Source of the DNA: Prevotellaceae bacterium UBA6974
Lineage (GTDB): Bacteria > Bacteroidota > Bacteroidia > Bacteroidales > Bacteroidaceae
NCBI GenBank assembly: GCA_002450165.1
Contig: DJYQ01000044.1
Span: 19,337 to 69,006 of the forward strand
Direction: 5' to 3'
DNA length: 49,670 bases
The translations under genes were made by a program, and so were the position numbers. The number at the start of each line of letters is the position of its first letter. Within the stretch, counting starts at the first letter, position 1. The notes beneath the pieces were generated by a model. It was not told the DNA's origin. It saw only the letters and a list, made by a program, of their open reading frames with translations, and did not search any database. Below, piece by piece: positions 1 to 9,650 of the stretch.

Positions 1-1032
1 TGTACCGGAGATTGGATAAACGTACTTAACAGCGGGGACGTATTTATCTCGAGAAACACCCTTGAAGAGATATTTGCCAATAAGGACTACGCAGGTATTG
101 ACGTAATATACGGTGACAGCATTGAACATGAGGACGGTGCACAGCATCTGGTCCAGTCGGACGAGAATGTAAACATGATGGAATTTGTTCCGGTATATAG
201 ACATGGAAGTTCGTTCGTCCGCACTGATATACAGAGGAATTATATGTACCAACCCGAACTGAAGGCAAGGTTCGGGTATGCGCTGGACTGGCATATGATT
301 CGCAGAATGTATAAGGGGGGTGTGCGTTTCAAAAGAATCAATAATGTTGTACAGATGTACGAGAAAGAAGGTACATCATCCGATTTATACAAAAACATAA
401 AGTTCAATTACCGCATTGCAACAGAGGACGGTTTTTCGCTCAAAGCGTGGTTGTTCTTTGCACGGAAGTGGATTCTGACTGTATTCGTAAATACTTGGAT
501 ATATACCCTTATACGTGCCTTTCTGCTGGAATTTATTGTAAACAGTGTCCTGCCTCACATCCATTTCTGGAGCATAAGACGTTTGGTGTTCAGAATGCTT
601 GGTATGAAGATAGGAAATCGGAGTTTCATATCCAAGGACACATACTTTATGAATGCCAACCTGGTAGAAATGGGAGAGCATTGCCACATTAACCGCGATT
701 GCACGATAGACGCAAGGGGAAGGGTTGTGCTTGGCAACAACGTGTCAATATCCCACAAGGTCAACATTTTTACCGGCACACATAATCACAGGTCACCGGA
801 CTTCTGTTTCATATATAAGCCTATCCGTATTGACGACTATGCATGGATTGGGGTTGGCAGCAGCATACTGTCTGGCGTACATATAGGCAGGGGGGCTGTC
901 GTATGTGCCGGAGCCGTGGTTACAAAGGATGTGCCCGACTACGCAATTGTCGGTGGAATACCTGCCCGGGTAATTGGAAAACGTAATGAAGATTTGCACT
1001 ATACTGTAAACGGATACCAGTTGTTCACATGA
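1..1032 (+). CDS. Glycosyltransferase (GT2) fused to hexapeptide acyltransferase, 5' truncated
   Basis: The reading frame is open from the first base, so the gene starts outside the window; 343 residues are visible. The first ~145 residues look like the C-terminal half of a Bacteroidetes GT2 enzyme: GDWINVLNSGD is the usual sugar-nucleotide/metal region and ALDW the usual acceptor-side motif. A hydrophobic stretch (about residues 155-185) follows, then a left-handed beta-helix acyltransferase of the WcaF/NodL/LacA type with imperfect hexapeptide repeats, the catalytic-type His in GTHNH, and the typical end GGIPARVIGKR. One polypeptide would thus add a sugar and O-acetylate a glycan. It overlaps the next gene by ATGA, so the genes are translationally coupled. 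An internal ATG at 175 is not the true start because homology continues upstream. Confidence 0.85.
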   Translation, partial: CTGDWINVLNSGDVFISRNTLEEIFANKDYAGIDVIYGDSIEHEDGAQHLVQSDENVNMMEFVPVYRHGSSFVRTDIQRNYMYQPELKARFGYALDWHMIRRMYKGGVRFKRINNVVQMYEKEGTSSDLYKNIKFNYRIATEDGFSLKAWLFFARKWILTVFVNTWIYTLIRAFLLEFIVNSVLPHIHFWSIRRLVFRMLGMKIGNRSFISKDTYFMNANLVEMGEHCHINRDCTIDARGRVVLGNNVSISHKVNIFTGTHNHRSPDFCFIYKPIRIDDYAWIGVGSSILSGVHIGRGAVVCAGAVVTKDVPDYAIVGGIPARVIGKRNEDLHYTVNGYQLFT

Positions 1033-2051
1033 AAAAGATTCTTTATATAGACTATGACCTTCAGGTTGGACACGTTAACTTCAACCGTATTCAGATTGAT
1101 GCCCTAAAGGCGACTGGAGCTGATGTTCGTTTAGTCTTGCACAGGTATATGTATGAGCGTCTGCCCTACCCCATTGAAATGTATGACTATATCATCCCGA
1201 CTGTCCTGAAATACCGCAATGGTCATCCAGTCATCAATCGTCTGGCATTCCTTGTAACACTGTTGCTGATAAGGCTGAAAGTAAATATTGGGAAATATAG
1301 TAATGTCATTATAGGATATTGTGACGAGATTTCGCTTTGGATGTTACCTCCTGCCAAGGGCATGTATATATTCATGCATAGGACGGCAGGGCTAATGGAA
1401 AGTAGTCTGAAATGCCGGTTGTGCCAAAGTCTTGCCAGGAAAAACACTTTTCTTGTATTTAACAGCCACATGGGAAACATGCTGGAACAAGTTGGTATTA
1501 CGTCGTATAAAATTTCTCCTCATGGATGTGTTAATGCCTTCGACACTGACACTAATGCTGATGCCGCGAGAAACCATGGACTGACCATCTTCCATCCTTC
1601 TGCAAAAATTAACAGGAGATTTATCGATGATGTTCTTTCGGACCGGAATGTCCTGCGTTTCATCGAAGAAAAAGACATCAAAATACTTCTCAAGGAATGC
1701 GATGACGACCTAAAGATTGTGCATAAAAATATTGCATACCTTCCTTCGATGATTGAGTTCGAGGAATACAAAATAGTGTTTGCCTCGTCAGACATCATAC
1801 TTCTGTCCTACCCTGAATCTTTCTCAGGTCAGGTCAGCGGAGTCAGTTTTGAATGTGTGGCAAACCGAAAACGGACAATGATATATAGTCATCCTTCACT
1901 GGAATACTGCAGGAGCTTCTATAATTACGACCCCATATTTGCCAATGCACAGGAGTTTGTATGCTTGTGTACGAAGCTTATGGAAAATAGTTCGCTGAAA
2001 TGCACGGCATCTGCCAAATCTCTGGCTCCAACCTATGACTTTTTGAAATAA
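1029..2051 (+). CDS. Glycosyltransferase, GT-B fold-like
   Basis: A 340-residue protein starting in the ATGA overlap with the upstream gene. The N-terminus (MKKILYIDYD) resembles the first Rossmann strand of GT-B enzymes. Near residues 240-310 the stretch YKIVFASSDIILLSYPE, then SGVSFECVAN, looks like the donor-binding C-terminal half of GT1/GT4-type enzymes in polysaccharide loci. No signal peptide is seen, so it probably acts on the cytoplasmic face of the membrane. Donor and acceptor sugars cannot be inferred. It sits between two GT2 genes in a polysaccharide operon, which supports a glycan role. Family assignment is moderate because the classical EX7E motif is not clear. Confidence 0.7.
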   Translation: MKKILYIDYDLQVGHVNFNRIQIDALKATGADVRLVLHRYMYERLPYPIEMYDYIIPTVLKYRNGHPVINRLAFLVTLLLIRLKVNIGKYSNVIIGYCDEISLWMLPPAKGMYIFMHRTAGLMESSLKCRLCQSLARKNTFLVFNSHMGNMLEQVGITSYKISPHGCVNAFDTDTNADAARNHGLTIFHPSAKINRRFIDDVLSDRNVLRFIEEKDIKILLKECDDDLKIVHKNIAYLPSMIEFEEYKIVFASSDIILLSYPESFSGQVSGVSFECVANRKRTMIYSHPSLEYCRSFYNYDPIFANAQEFVCLCTKLMENSSLKCTASAKSLAPTYDFLK

Positions 2052-2057
2052 ATCCCT

Positions 2058-2897
2058 ATGCGCATGTACAAAGCTAGTGTCATCGTACCAACATACAAGC
2101 CCAGGGCTTATTTGTACGAATGTCTGGATTCCATCTTTGCACAGACGTTCCCTGCATGCGACCTTGAACTAATTATCGTCTTGAACGGATGCTGTGAGCC
2201 GTATAGGGGGGAACTTGTCAGATATATTGAGAAAAATGCTCCAGTAAAGGAGAATGTACGGCTTATACAAACGGATGCCCCGGGTGTTTCCAATGCCCGT
2301 AATATGGCTCTGGACATAGCATGTGGAGAATACGTCCTGTTTGTTGATGACGATGATATCATTTCTCCTGAATATGTAAGGGGAATGGTAAATTCTTCAT
2401 CTGAGGATACTGTCGTCGCTGCTCGCTTGAGATTGTTTGACGATGTAACTGGCGAAGAATTCCATACAAATCTCACTAATGCCTATGATATTGCGCGGGA
2501 TGAAATCAGGAACAGGCCTCTGACACTTTTCTCTGGGCGTCGTCTCCTATCGGCTGTCGGTGGGAAGTCGTTGCCAATGCAATTGATTGGAGAGAACAGG
2601 TTCAAAACAAATCTGTCACTGGGTGAAGATTCTGTATTTATTACTCAACTGACAAAAAATATTAAACATATTGTACTGGCACCAGAGGATGCTGTATATA
2701 GCGTTAGGAAAAGAGAGGATTCTGCCTCGCGTGCCAAACTTTCTGCAAGAAAACAAATAGGAATGGCTGTATCACTTGCATGGATATACTTTTGCATGTA
2801 TCTTACAGACATCAAGAACAATGATTTCAAATTCTATGCATCAAGAATAGCTGCTTCCTTGCTTAAAGCTTTTATAAAGAGGTACCGCACAGTATAA
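2058..2897 (+). CDS. GT2 family glycosyltransferase
   Basis: A 279-residue GT-A enzyme. KASVIVPTYKPRAYLYECLDSI is the start of the nucleotide-binding domain, GVSNARNMALD is the GT2 helix, and FVDDDD at about residues 96-101 is the metal-binding DxD motif. LGEDSVF is the later conserved acidic motif. It starts 6 bases after the previous stop and ends 2 bases before the next start, so it is in the same operon. It would transfer a sugar to a lipid-linked repeat unit in the cytoplasm; the sugar is unknown. Confidence 0.88.
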   Translation: MRMYKASVIVPTYKPRAYLYECLDSIFAQTFPACDLELIIVLNGCCEPYRGELVRYIEKNAPVKENVRLIQTDAPGVSNARNMALDIACGEYVLFVDDDDIISPEYVRGMVNSSSEDTVVAARLRLFDDVTGEEFHTNLTNAYDIARDEIRNRPLTLFSGRRLLSAVGGKSLPMQLIGENRFKTNLSLGEDSVFITQLTKNIKHIVLAPEDAVYSVRKREDSASRAKLSARKQIGMAVSLAWIYFCMYLTDIKNNDFKFYASRIAASLLKAFIKRYRTV

Positions 2898-2899
2898 CA

Positions 2900-3970
2900 A
2901 TGGAGATGGAGAAGGAGAAGAAACAAGTCAACAAAGATATCTTGTGGATAAATTATACAAAGGCAATATCCATGATACTTGTGTATTTGGTACATAGCCA
3001 GTTGTATTATGGGTATATGATGGATAACCTGAACGTCTTCATTCACCCTTTCTATGTAAATTCGTTCTTTTTCGTATCTGGCTATCTTTTGTTCAAGAAA
3101 CAACTTTCTGGTAATGGGGATACCGGAAAATTATTTCACAATATTGTTTTCCGCCTTGTAATACCATCAGTGCTGTTCTCTTTAATTGAATTCGTCCCTG
3201 CACATATTTTGCGTAACAAGGAATATGACTTACAAGATTTGTTTGTCAAGACAATTGGCGGATGTACGTATTGGTTTACCTCGGCATTGGTTATTGCGGA
3301 ATTGCTGATTGCAGTCATGCTGCTAAGTAGGGTAAAAAACATATGGTTCTATGTCTTGTTCTGCAGCATTTGTTTTGCATCAGGGCTTAGTTTGATTTAT
3401 CTATATCCATCACCTGATGTAACGATGTCTTTCCCATGGCAATACAGGCAAGGTCTATTATCCATTATTTTTCTAATCCTTGGCGGATTATACTGGCGAT
3501 ATGAAACAAACATTGTCAGGTACCTTAATTTTCGCAATTTGCTGGCACTTGTCTTTTTATATACAGGTATCCTCTGGTTTTGGCCAGGTAACTTTCACGT
3601 CCTGATATCCATGCAGGACATTAACATTTCCGGAGTCGCCATAAGCTTGATTGGCACTTTGATTCTTATTGAATTGTGCAAGTATTTACCCACTCTGCCG
3701 CTACTAAACTATATTGGAAGAAATACCATCGGTATTTATTTTATGAGCGGTGCACTTCCGACTGTTGTTGGAATGGCTCTAAATCGGATGATACATTATA
3801 ACAGTCTGGTTGGACTGATATCTGTTTTTCTGATATCCATTACAACAGCTGTGTGTGCCACCTATTTCCTTAATCGTTTCCTTCCGTGGATTTTTGATTT
3901 GCGACAGATAAAGACTAACAGAGGTATTGTCAGACATAAGAAAACGGCTAACCATGTCAGTCATGTGTAG
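2900..3970 (+). CDS. Acyltransferase family 3 membrane protein (O-acetyltransferase-like)
   Basis: 356 residues, mostly hydrophobic with roughly ten membrane segments, preceded by a charged N-terminal stretch. WINYTKAISMILVYLVHSQ matches the first helix of the acyltransferase-3 (OafA/NodX) family, whose conserved His lies at this point (VHSQ). These proteins acylate sugars at the inner membrane using acyl-CoA or a carried acyl group. It is the last gene of the left-hand operon and its 3' end overlaps the convergent DUF4838 gene by 10 bases, so there is no room for a separate terminator. The acyl group and the target sugar are unknown. Confidence 0.85.
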   Translation: MEMEKEKKQVNKDILWINYTKAISMILVYLVHSQLYYGYMMDNLNVFIHPFYVNSFFFVSGYLLFKKQLSGNGDTGKLFHNIVFRLVIPSVLFSLIEFVPAHILRNKEYDLQDLFVKTIGGCTYWFTSALVIAELLIAVMLLSRVKNIWFYVLFCSICFASGLSLIYLYPSPDVTMSFPWQYRQGLLSIIFLILGGLYWRYETNIVRYLNFRNLLALVFLYTGILWFWPGNFHVLISMQDINISGVAISLIGTLILIELCKYLPTLPLLNYIGRNTIGIYFMSGALPTVVGMALNRMIHYNSLVGLISVFLISITTAVCATYFLNRFLPWIFDLRQIKTNRGIVRHKKTANHVSHV

Positions 3971-5673
3971 CCCGAAGATATCAGGTACCTGTCCAAATCG
4001 TAGTTGTTCTCTCGTACAATTGCCGGATCATCCCTAAGTATCGTCTTAAGGGCACGGTATCGTCCGTTGACCATTGATGCTGCATAGTTTCGACACACAT
4101 ATACGAAATACAGCTGAGTAAGTACACGCTTTACGCGCCTGTTGACTACAGAATCATTTTCACATCGATTTGCTGCATCTTCCAGTTTGACAATCCATTC
4201 CTCGATAAACTCGTCGGAATACCACATATCCCTGCATCTGGAATTGAAATGAATATGTGTGTCATCAGTAACATGATTCTGTACGCTCTCCCAGTAATCA
4301 AAAATATCCATTCCTGCATTGCCGTAATAGTCCAGGCAGAACTCACGTGCAAGTGCATCTACGTTTGCATCTGGATTCCATAACAATTTTGCCAGAATCC
4401 ACTGACGAAGTTCGGAAAATTCACTCCAAGGTGAATCATGAGAGCCTTCCTCCATCAAACCGACGACTCCGTTTTCTCCAAATGTACGGATATTGGAACC
4501 CAAAACACGGAAATTGGGATAAGGTGTATGATATTCTACAAAATCTGCGGCATAATCCCATATATATATATGATCGGTTAACCTGCTCCAGTCGTGCAGG
4601 TCCTTCATAAAAGCCGTATTGTAGCTGCAATTCAACGACTCCAATGGATGGGAGAAACAACACTCTACATTACATAATCGGACAACAACATTTTTTTCAG
4701 GCATTATGTTTTCCGGTGCATGTCTTGTGTACATATAGGCAAATGTTCCTATCATGACATTGGGATAGTGCTTGCTTACCTGGTTCGCTACCTTATTGAC
4801 AAACCATATCATAACACCGCTTTGGCCTCCGTATTTTTCTGCAAGAGACTGACATCTATGACACTGGCAGTAATCCTCGTTGTCCATTTGGGAAACATCG
4901 TAGCACCAGTATCCTGGATTCTGTCTGATTACTGACAGAAGATTGCTGACAAGCTGTGTTAGCACTTCGGGATTGGACAGGCATAACTGTCCATTATTTA
5001 TCCTTCTCCCATTTCTGAATGAAAAATATTCTGGGTGGGAAATAAAATATTTTTCGGGAGGTATAAGGGTAAAAAAGGTGTGTATTCCCCAATAGCCAGA
5101 ATAACAACCATATTTGCCGTCCATGATGCCATGAATATCATTCAGCCTGTTATGTGCACACCATGACGGATTATGCAAAGCATCATAATAGAAATCAAGC
5201 CTGCGTTGTATAAATGGTTTTTCGGTGACGTTACGAGATGGCAGTTTCCATGATTTACGTTTGGGCAGCTTGGTATATTCGCTTGTGTACCATCTTACTC
5301 CGAGTTCATTCTCCAGGAATGCATATACGCCATACATCGAGCCTAAATCGCCACCACCATATATATACAGATTTCCGTTCCTCGTGTAATATCGGAAAGA
5401 CTGGTCGTCATCCTCTGGACGTGGCTTTCCGCAATCAGGAGTCCAGCCTATACGTATCATTCTGGCTGTTGCCTGGGTTGCAATGGGTAGCTTTGCACCT
5501 GAAATTCTTCCGAGATAGTATTGGAGTTCCTGCGCTGCTGTTTTTTCAGTAATCTTGGCATCCTGAGATATGACAATCGAATAGTCACTACTTCCGTTCA
5601 TGAACAGGTATTCCCTGGCACTGCAGAACATAATACCGTACAGAAGCGGAACTATCATCAATATGCGTTTCAT
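3961..5673 (-). CDS. Secreted DUF4838 family protein (possible glycoside hydrolase)
   Basis: 570 residues beginning with a signal peptide (MKRILMIVPLLYGIMFCSA). The first ~130 residues (TAAQELQYYLGRISGAKLPI) resemble the small alpha/beta domain preceding the catalytic barrel in GH67/GH84-like enzymes; the central part (VSQMDNEDYCQCHRC, IGTFAYMYTRHAPENI, IWDYAADF) is typical of DUF4838. Known members are uncharacterised or presumed carbohydrate-active. It overlaps the start of the preceding phosphotransferase gene by ATGA, so it is the last gene of the wzc-led operon. A role in editing or turnover of the exported polysaccharide is an inference from position. Its 3' end overlaps the convergent acyltransferase gene. 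Confidence 0.85.
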   Translation of the reverse strand: MKRILMIVPLLYGIMFCSAREYLFMNGSSDYSIVISQDAKITEKTAAQELQYYLGRISGAKLPIATQATARMIRIGWTPDCGKPRPEDDDQSFRYYTRNGNLYIYGGGDLGSMYGVYAFLENELGVRWYTSEYTKLPKRKSWKLPSRNVTEKPFIQRRLDFYYDALHNPSWCAHNRLNDIHGIMDGKYGCYSGYWGIHTFFTLIPPEKYFISHPEYFSFRNGRRINNGQLCLSNPEVLTQLVSNLLSVIRQNPGYWCYDVSQMDNEDYCQCHRCQSLAEKYGGQSGVMIWFVNKVANQVSKHYPNVMIGTFAYMYTRHAPENIMPEKNVVVRLCNVECCFSHPLESLNCSYNTAFMKDLHDWSRLTDHIYIWDYAADFVEYHTPYPNFRVLGSNIRTFGENGVVGLMEEGSHDSPWSEFSELRQWILAKLLWNPDANVDALAREFCLDYYGNAGMDIFDYWESVQNHVTDDTHIHFNSRCRDMWYSDEFIEEWIVKLEDAANRCENDSVVNRRVKRVLTQLYFVYVCRNYAASMVNGRYRALKTILRDDPAIVRENNYDLDRYLISSGYT

Positions 5674-7640
5674 CTACCGAAAAGATATTTTATCCTACTA
5701 CAGATTACTTCGATGCTCTTGTAGATATATCTGAATGAAAACAGGGTGTAGCTGACCTGGTATCCGTATGAGTGTATTGCCTTGGCATGATCCCGGACTA
5801 TCTGCAGGTGGCTCTTCAGGCCTGAATTGCTGGCACCGCCGGTACGCATGGTGACAAAATCCTTGTGTATATACAGGGCACGTATCCTGTGAACAAAGAG
5901 CAGGCGGAACAGCTGGTCAAAGTCTGCTGCAATGCTGTAATCCAGGCGATAAAGCCCATAGGTGGCATAAAGTTCCTTTAGGCAATAGAATGACGGATGT
6001 GCGGGCATGAAACCCATCCGCATGTAACGGGGACGGAACCATTTGCTACTGTAATAGCGTACGGGCCGATTCAGGTTGTTTGGCTTTACATAATGGACAT
6101 CTCCATAGACAGCCTCAAGAAGGGGAACTCCCTTGAACATACTTACGATACTTTCCAATACATCATCAGAGGTATAGAAGTCATCCGAATTAAGTATGCC
6201 TACGATATCACCGGTAGCACGCATGATACCCTTGTTCATTGCATCGTATATACCATTGTCTGCTTCACTGTATATGCGTAGGCGTTCGCCAAAACGTTCC
6301 CTGAAGCTTTCGACAACCTGCAATGTATTGTCCTGCGAAAGCCCGTCGCAGAGCACGACGTCGAAATTCTGATAAGTCTGTCGCAGGATGCTCTCCAGCG
6401 TATCTGCAATGGTTGCCGCGCTATTGTAGGTAGCAACAATGATTGACACCATGATTTCCGAATCAGAAAAATCCGGATGGACATAGGACTTGACCTGACC
6501 TTTCTCCTGCTTGATTATGGGGTCGTCATTATAAGTGTATGTCAACTGTATCTGCTCCATACTGCTTGTAGGCATGGTCCTGTATAATGCCCAGATGGAT
6601 ACTGCGTATAGGGCAATATCCAGCATGACTATCCAGGAAATCTGTAATCCGATATTGAACAGAGTCATGTTCAGCACTATGATTGCCAAGTCTGCAAAAA
6701 GCAGTATTATCAGAGCTGCACGCTGGCTGAATCCATTGAACATAAGCAGGTGATGGATATGTGTCTTGTCTGGATGAAATGGATGTACTCCCTTCATTAT
6801 CCTGCCAATTGCGACGCGTACCAAATCGAAAGCCGGAATCAACAAGACTGATAATGGTATCAGGATACCTGCCTGTGGAGGTGGAACCAACTCGTTTGAG
6901 GCACTGAGTTTAATCCCCAGATATGACAGGGTGTATCCGAGCATAAGACTGCCACAGTCTCCCATGAATGTCTTAGTGCCGCGTTCCGGATTACCGTGTA
7001 GGTTGTAATACATGAATACTGCTATCGAACCTATCAAGGCTGCACAGAAGAAGCAGAAGATGTAATTGTGTATAGAGTAGAAAAAATAGCAATATACGCT
7101 GAGTGCTATTACGCTCAGGCCTGAACACAATCCGTCTATCCCGTCTATCGTATTGACCGAGTTGACGACAAACATAACCAGGAAAACCGTCAGTATATAT
7201 GCTACTGTTCTGTTCAGTTCGTATATACCTAACAATCCGTACAGATTGTCCAGATACAATCCCACAATGGGATATACCATTGCTGTTACAAACTGGACGC
7301 CGAACTTGAAATTTGCTGACAGACCGAAGAAATCATCAAGCAGTCCTACCAGATAGATGAACAGCAGACCAACTCCCAGGAAAAGCGTACCGGTCTTGAT
7401 GGTATCTGCTACATCCGTCGTTTCTACATACAGCATCAGTGTAAGTGTCATTCCAATGGCTGTTGTCGGAACAAATACGATTCCGCCAATGCGCGGTATC
7501 TTGCTTTTGTGTATCTTTCTCAGGCTTGGAATATCGTAAATACCGTTGCGATGGCACATACGCAATACTCGTGGCAATATATATGCCGAAGAAACTGCTG
7601 AAAACAGAAATGCTAATATGATATAAAACAATACATTCAT
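5670..7640 (-). CDS. WecA/MraY-type polyprenyl phosphotransferase fused to GT2 glycosyltransferase
   Basis: 656 residues with two enzymes in one chain. Residues 1 to about 360 are a multi-span MraY/WecA-type domain with all family landmarks: DDFFGL, NSVNTIDGIDGL, GDCGSLMLGY and the late HIHHLL motif. This family transfers a sugar-1-phosphate (often GlcNAc) to undecaprenyl phosphate to start O-antigen, enterobacterial-common-antigen-like or capsule synthesis. After a linker with DPIIKQEKGQ a GT2 domain begins at about residue 397 (VSIIVATYNSAATIADTLESI), with DGLSQDNT, DNGIYDAMNKG and the DxD equivalent LNSDDFY. The fusion would couple initiation to second-sugar addition. The frame is continuous. 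It lies 61 bases below the lipoprotein gene and overlaps the DUF4838 start by ATGA. Confidence 0.9.
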   Translation of the reverse strand: MNVLFYIILAFLFSAVSSAYILPRVLRMCHRNGIYDIPSLRKIHKSKIPRIGGIVFVPTTAIGMTLTLMLYVETTDVADTIKTGTLFLGVGLLFIYLVGLLDDFFGLSANFKFGVQFVTAMVYPIVGLYLDNLYGLLGIYELNRTVAYILTVFLVMFVVNSVNTIDGIDGLCSGLSVIALSVYCYFFYSIHNYIFCFFCAALIGSIAVFMYYNLHGNPERGTKTFMGDCGSLMLGYTLSYLGIKLSASNELVPPPQAGILIPLSVLLIPAFDLVRVAIGRIMKGVHPFHPDKTHIHHLLMFNGFSQRAALIILLFADLAIIVLNMTLFNIGLQISWIVMLDIALYAVSIWALYRTMPTSSMEQIQLTYTYNDDPIIKQEKGQVKSYVHPDFSDSEIMVSIIVATYNSAATIADTLESILRQTYQNFDVVLCDGLSQDNTLQVVESFRERFGERLRIYSEADNGIYDAMNKGIMRATGDIVGILNSDDFYTSDDVLESIVSMFKGVPLLEAVYGDVHYVKPNNLNRPVRYYSSKWFRPRYMRMGFMPAHPSFYCLKELYATYGLYRLDYSIAADFDQLFRLLFVHRIRALYIHKDFVTMRTGGASNSGLKSHLQIVRDHAKAIHSYGYQVSYTLFSFRYIYKSIEVICSRIKYLFGR

Positions 7641-7701
7641 GGACCAGTATCCGGCTTGATATATTAATAACGATTAAACGGTATTAAATATTTCAATCAA
7701 A

Positions 7702-8133
7702 CTAGTATTTTCTAAATTTCAATATTCCCTTTGATGGACTGCTCAGCACCAGATCCTGTGATGTCAGGCCTTCTATCTTAATAATACCATCAGCCGGGAC
7801 GCCTACGGGACCTAATACAGACATATCCATTATCTGATCGTGACCTCCACCAATGTATTGTATCGGGTCATAGACCTGTATGCCATCGTCCATTTTTCTG
7901 AAGGACGAATTATAATTGAATTCGGGCGGCGTAAGCTTTTTGAAATTCATCATTTGCAGTTGAACGCTATAGAATATCATATCCTCCTTTGTAGCGACGA
8001 CAGCCCCCTCGGGATCTTTCCACTCGACAAGTTGCCACATACCATCCAAGTCTCCGTTACAGTCCCGCTTGTTGCAACTTGCTATTACGGAAGTAAAAAG
8101 CAGGAGAACTATAAAATACAATATCTTTTTCAT
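7702..8133 (-). CDS. Small lipocalin-like lipoprotein
   Basis: 143 residues. A lipoprotein signal (FTSVIASC, acylated Cys about residue 19) is followed by DLDGMWQLVEWKD, the typical opening of Bacteroidetes lipocalin-like domains, and ends KGILKFRKY, a plausible last beta strand. No catalytic motif is visible. It starts in the ATGA overlap with the wzi stop codon, so it is coupled to wzi and may assist capsule or lipopolysaccharide assembly in the outer membrane. That role is inferred only from position. Confidence 0.75.
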   Translation of the reverse strand: MKKILYFIVLLLFTSVIASCNKRDCNGDLDGMWQLVEWKDPEGAVVATKEDMIFYSVQLQMMNFKKLTPPEFNYNSSFRKMDDGIQVYDPIQYIGGGHDQIMDMSVLGPVGVPADGIIKIEGLTSQDLVLSSPSKGILKFRKY

Positions 8134-9650
8134 CTCCAGTCTGTTTTTCTAATCCAACCGTCCCATGCAACTGTCAGCATGCCGGCATTACTATTTCCAA
8201 GCAGCTCTCCTCCATTGTGCCCGTATGAGACGGTAATACTAAGCCCCTTGACATTCTTGGGACTATACTTAGCCTCCATTAACAGAAAATCACCACAGAG
8301 AGGATTTCGGGTAGGTCGCTCGTATGATCCCAGAGTCTTCTCGTGGGTATATAGGATGCGCCATGCTATCTGGCTGCATGGGTTTCCCTTGAAACCTATA
8401 TGGTGAACATTTACACGATTGAAATGTTGGTGCAGTGTATTGTTCCCCATAAGATATGTATTATACAACGGTGACAACAATGTCGGGTTGCCCATAACAT
8501 ATCCTCCGTGTTGCCATGAGCCATAGACATGATTATTATAATAACTGTCTGCCGCGCTTATCTGCTGTTTATTCTCGGGGGTGGCATCATGGTATATCGG
8601 GCCGGATTGATGCATTGTTCCATTGTGTTCGTAAACAATGGTGCTGAGGAAGGGATTCTTTGGGAGGTTTACCTCCACGCCAAGCAACATATCCTTCCAG
8701 AAACCGTATTGCATGAACATCTGGCTCTCGTCCTCGAACAGATGTTCCATATACAGTCCCAGACTCCATTTCCTGGCCTTCCAGTCCAGTCGCAGATGCC
8801 AAGAGCCCACGTGGTTACCTGCTGCATTTGTAAAGTCATCGTCATTGACATCACCGCCCAGACCTGGAATAAGGGCGCTCCATACAGTTCCGCCAAGGCT
8901 GACGTCCTGAAGTGGAAGACCGCCTGCATAAGGCATAACATTAAAGCCTCTTCCACCGAACTGGCATGCCATTTCTAATCCTCCGGTAACTTCAAGCGGA
9001 AATAAATCGCGATTGCCAAGTCTTATGAACAATGCCTTGGAGTGAAACCAGCTGTTTTGTGTATAGAGATTATCGGTTCCGGCTGTAAAATCTCTTTGCC
9101 ATTTATTATCCATATACCGCCCATAGGCCAGATGGGCCTTGAAGCTGAATATTCCACGTGTACCTGGAATGGCCCAAAAATCAGGCATCTCTATACGTAT
9201 CTGAGGAATCGGGCGCGCATTCATGCCCAAAGTCATTCCACCTGTTGAGAGTTCAACATTCTTCAATTCAGGAGCACGCTCTTTCTGTCCGACACTTAGC
9301 CCCAGCATCTTCCACTGTACGTCCAAATATGCCTGCTGGATATTAAAGTAACTTTGCTGTCCATAGCCGCCTGCCAAATCTATTCCGTACCCTATTTTCC
9401 AGAAACGCAGCGAATCCGCCTCAGCATCACGTTTGAGATATGCTCTGCCAAGTACGGTATAATTATCAATCGCTCCCAAACCATACTTGTTATTCGTAAA
9501 CCAGAATGGAGCATTATCGCCTGCACCGGCTGTACCTCGGACACTACCTCCGTATTGGACATCGTCAAAGAGACGTGATACCTGTGCATTGACTCCTGCC
9601 GCGAAAATCGACAGGATAACAGATATCAGGCATCTATACCTAATTCTCAT
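8130..9650 (-). CDS. wzi: Capsule assembly Wzi family outer-membrane protein
   Basis: About 506 residues from the chosen start. The start at 9650 (MRIRYRCLISVILSIFAAG) gives a compact signal peptide cleaved near VNA-Q; an upstream ATG at 9674 would add eight polar residues and lengthen the overlap with the preceding gene to 35 bases. The mature protein has alternating amphipathic beta strands rich in aromatic residues (YGGSVRGTAGAGDNAPFWFTNN, GLSVGQKERAPELKN) as in the Wzi beta-barrel family, which tethers capsular polysaccharide to the outer membrane in enteric bacteria; in Bacteroidetes the family is found in capsule and LPS loci. Neighbours wzc and the phosphotransferase agree. Confidence 0.88.
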   Translation of the reverse strand: MRIRYRCLISVILSIFAAGVNAQVSRLFDDVQYGGSVRGTAGAGDNAPFWFTNNKYGLGAIDNYTVLGRAYLKRDAEADSLRFWKIGYGIDLAGGYGQQSYFNIQQAYLDVQWKMLGLSVGQKERAPELKNVELSTGGMTLGMNARPIPQIRIEMPDFWAIPGTRGIFSFKAHLAYGRYMDNKWQRDFTAGTDNLYTQNSWFHSKALFIRLGNRDLFPLEVTGGLEMACQFGGRGFNVMPYAGGLPLQDVSLGGTVWSALIPGLGGDVNDDDFTNAAGNHVGSWHLRLDWKARKWSLGLYMEHLFEDESQMFMQYGFWKDMLLGVEVNLPKNPFLSTIVYEHNGTMHQSGPIYHDATPENKQQISAADSYYNNHVYGSWQHGGYVMGNPTLLSPLYNTYLMGNNTLHQHFNRVNVHHIGFKGNPCSQIAWRILYTHEKTLGSYERPTRNPLCGDFLLMEAKYSPKNVKGLSITVSYGHNGGELLGNSNAGMLTVAWDGWIRKTDWR

